Positions 63,986 through 64,000 of a DNA stretch of 64,000 nt are shown here, one piece after another. The stretch comes from Dyadobacter sp. CY323 (GTDB taxonomy: Bacteria; Bacteroidota; Bacteroidia; Cytophagales; Spirosomataceae). The stretch covers positions 1-64,000 of the forward strand of contig NZ_JAJUXH010000024.1 in assembly GCF_021390245.1 (NCBI RefSeq), given 5' to 3'. Numbering within the stretch: the stretch's first letter is position 1; every line of letters starts with the position of its first letter. The notes under the pieces were generated by a model that saw nothing but the letters and a program-made list of their open reading frames with translations, was not told the DNA's origin and searched no databases. A program made the translations under genes and the position numbers.

Positions 63986-64000
63986 ACAGCACCTCCAAAC

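Overview
The window looks like a chromosomal segment of a Bacteroidota bacterium of the order Cytophagales, most like Dyadobacter or a close relative. The evidence is five SusC/SusD (RagA/RagB) pairs, FecI-type ECF sigma factors followed by FecR anti-sigma proteins, a one-protein hybrid two-component system (HTCS), and promoter-like TAnnTTTG (-7) boxes instead of sigma70-type -10 boxes. The genus is an inference from gene content and protein style; no rRNA or marker gene is present.

Layout. 1-1080 is a dense array of hairpin repeats (about 75-bp units with GC-rich palindromes, nested in a larger duplication). 1080-1400 is non-coding and rich in inverted repeats. 1404-9070 holds housekeeping and miscellaneous genes: an outer-membrane barrel protein, a TlpA-like thioredoxin, a DUF72 protein, a large MacB/FtsX-type permease, a broken ECF sigma gene with a stray gene tail beside it, a VOC/glyoxalase protein and a DUF1684 protein. 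9200-13918 is a stand-alone SusC/SusD pair.

13987-22895 is a complete trans-envelope signalling and uptake unit: ECF sigma, FecR, STN-type SusC, SusD and a secreted esterase-like alpha/beta hydrolase, closed by a strong terminator. 23275-29966 is a second STN-type SusC/SusD pair with a secreted 612-residue protein that may be a polysaccharide lyase. 30126-36914 is a third unit (ECF sigma, FecR, STN-SusC, SusD) closed by a terminator. 36994-41830 groups a PVC-type cytochrome c/HEAT protein, a DUF1080 lipoprotein and, convergently, a secreted xylose-isomerase-like TIM barrel, a set that suggests periplasmic oxidative sugar or glycoside breakdown. 42108-44654 is a siderophore-type TonB receptor with a well-formed promoter. 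44707-50469 (minus strand) is an RND efflux operon (adaptor, pump, outer-membrane factor) with strong palindromes upstream.

50972-63369 is a compact xylan utilisation locus: SusC, SusD, HTCS sensor/regulator, a secreted protein with two CE1-type esterase domains, and a secreted GH10 endo-xylanase. The SusC/D pair would import xylo-oligosaccharides, the HTCS would sense them in the periplasm, and the esterase and xylanase would release them. The window ends in an imperfect duplication around a small gene of unknown function; one copy is intact and the other has lost most of the coding sequence.

No tRNA, rRNA, CRISPR array, transposase or prophage gene was recognised. Protein functions rest on motifs and family resemblance read by eye, without database searches.
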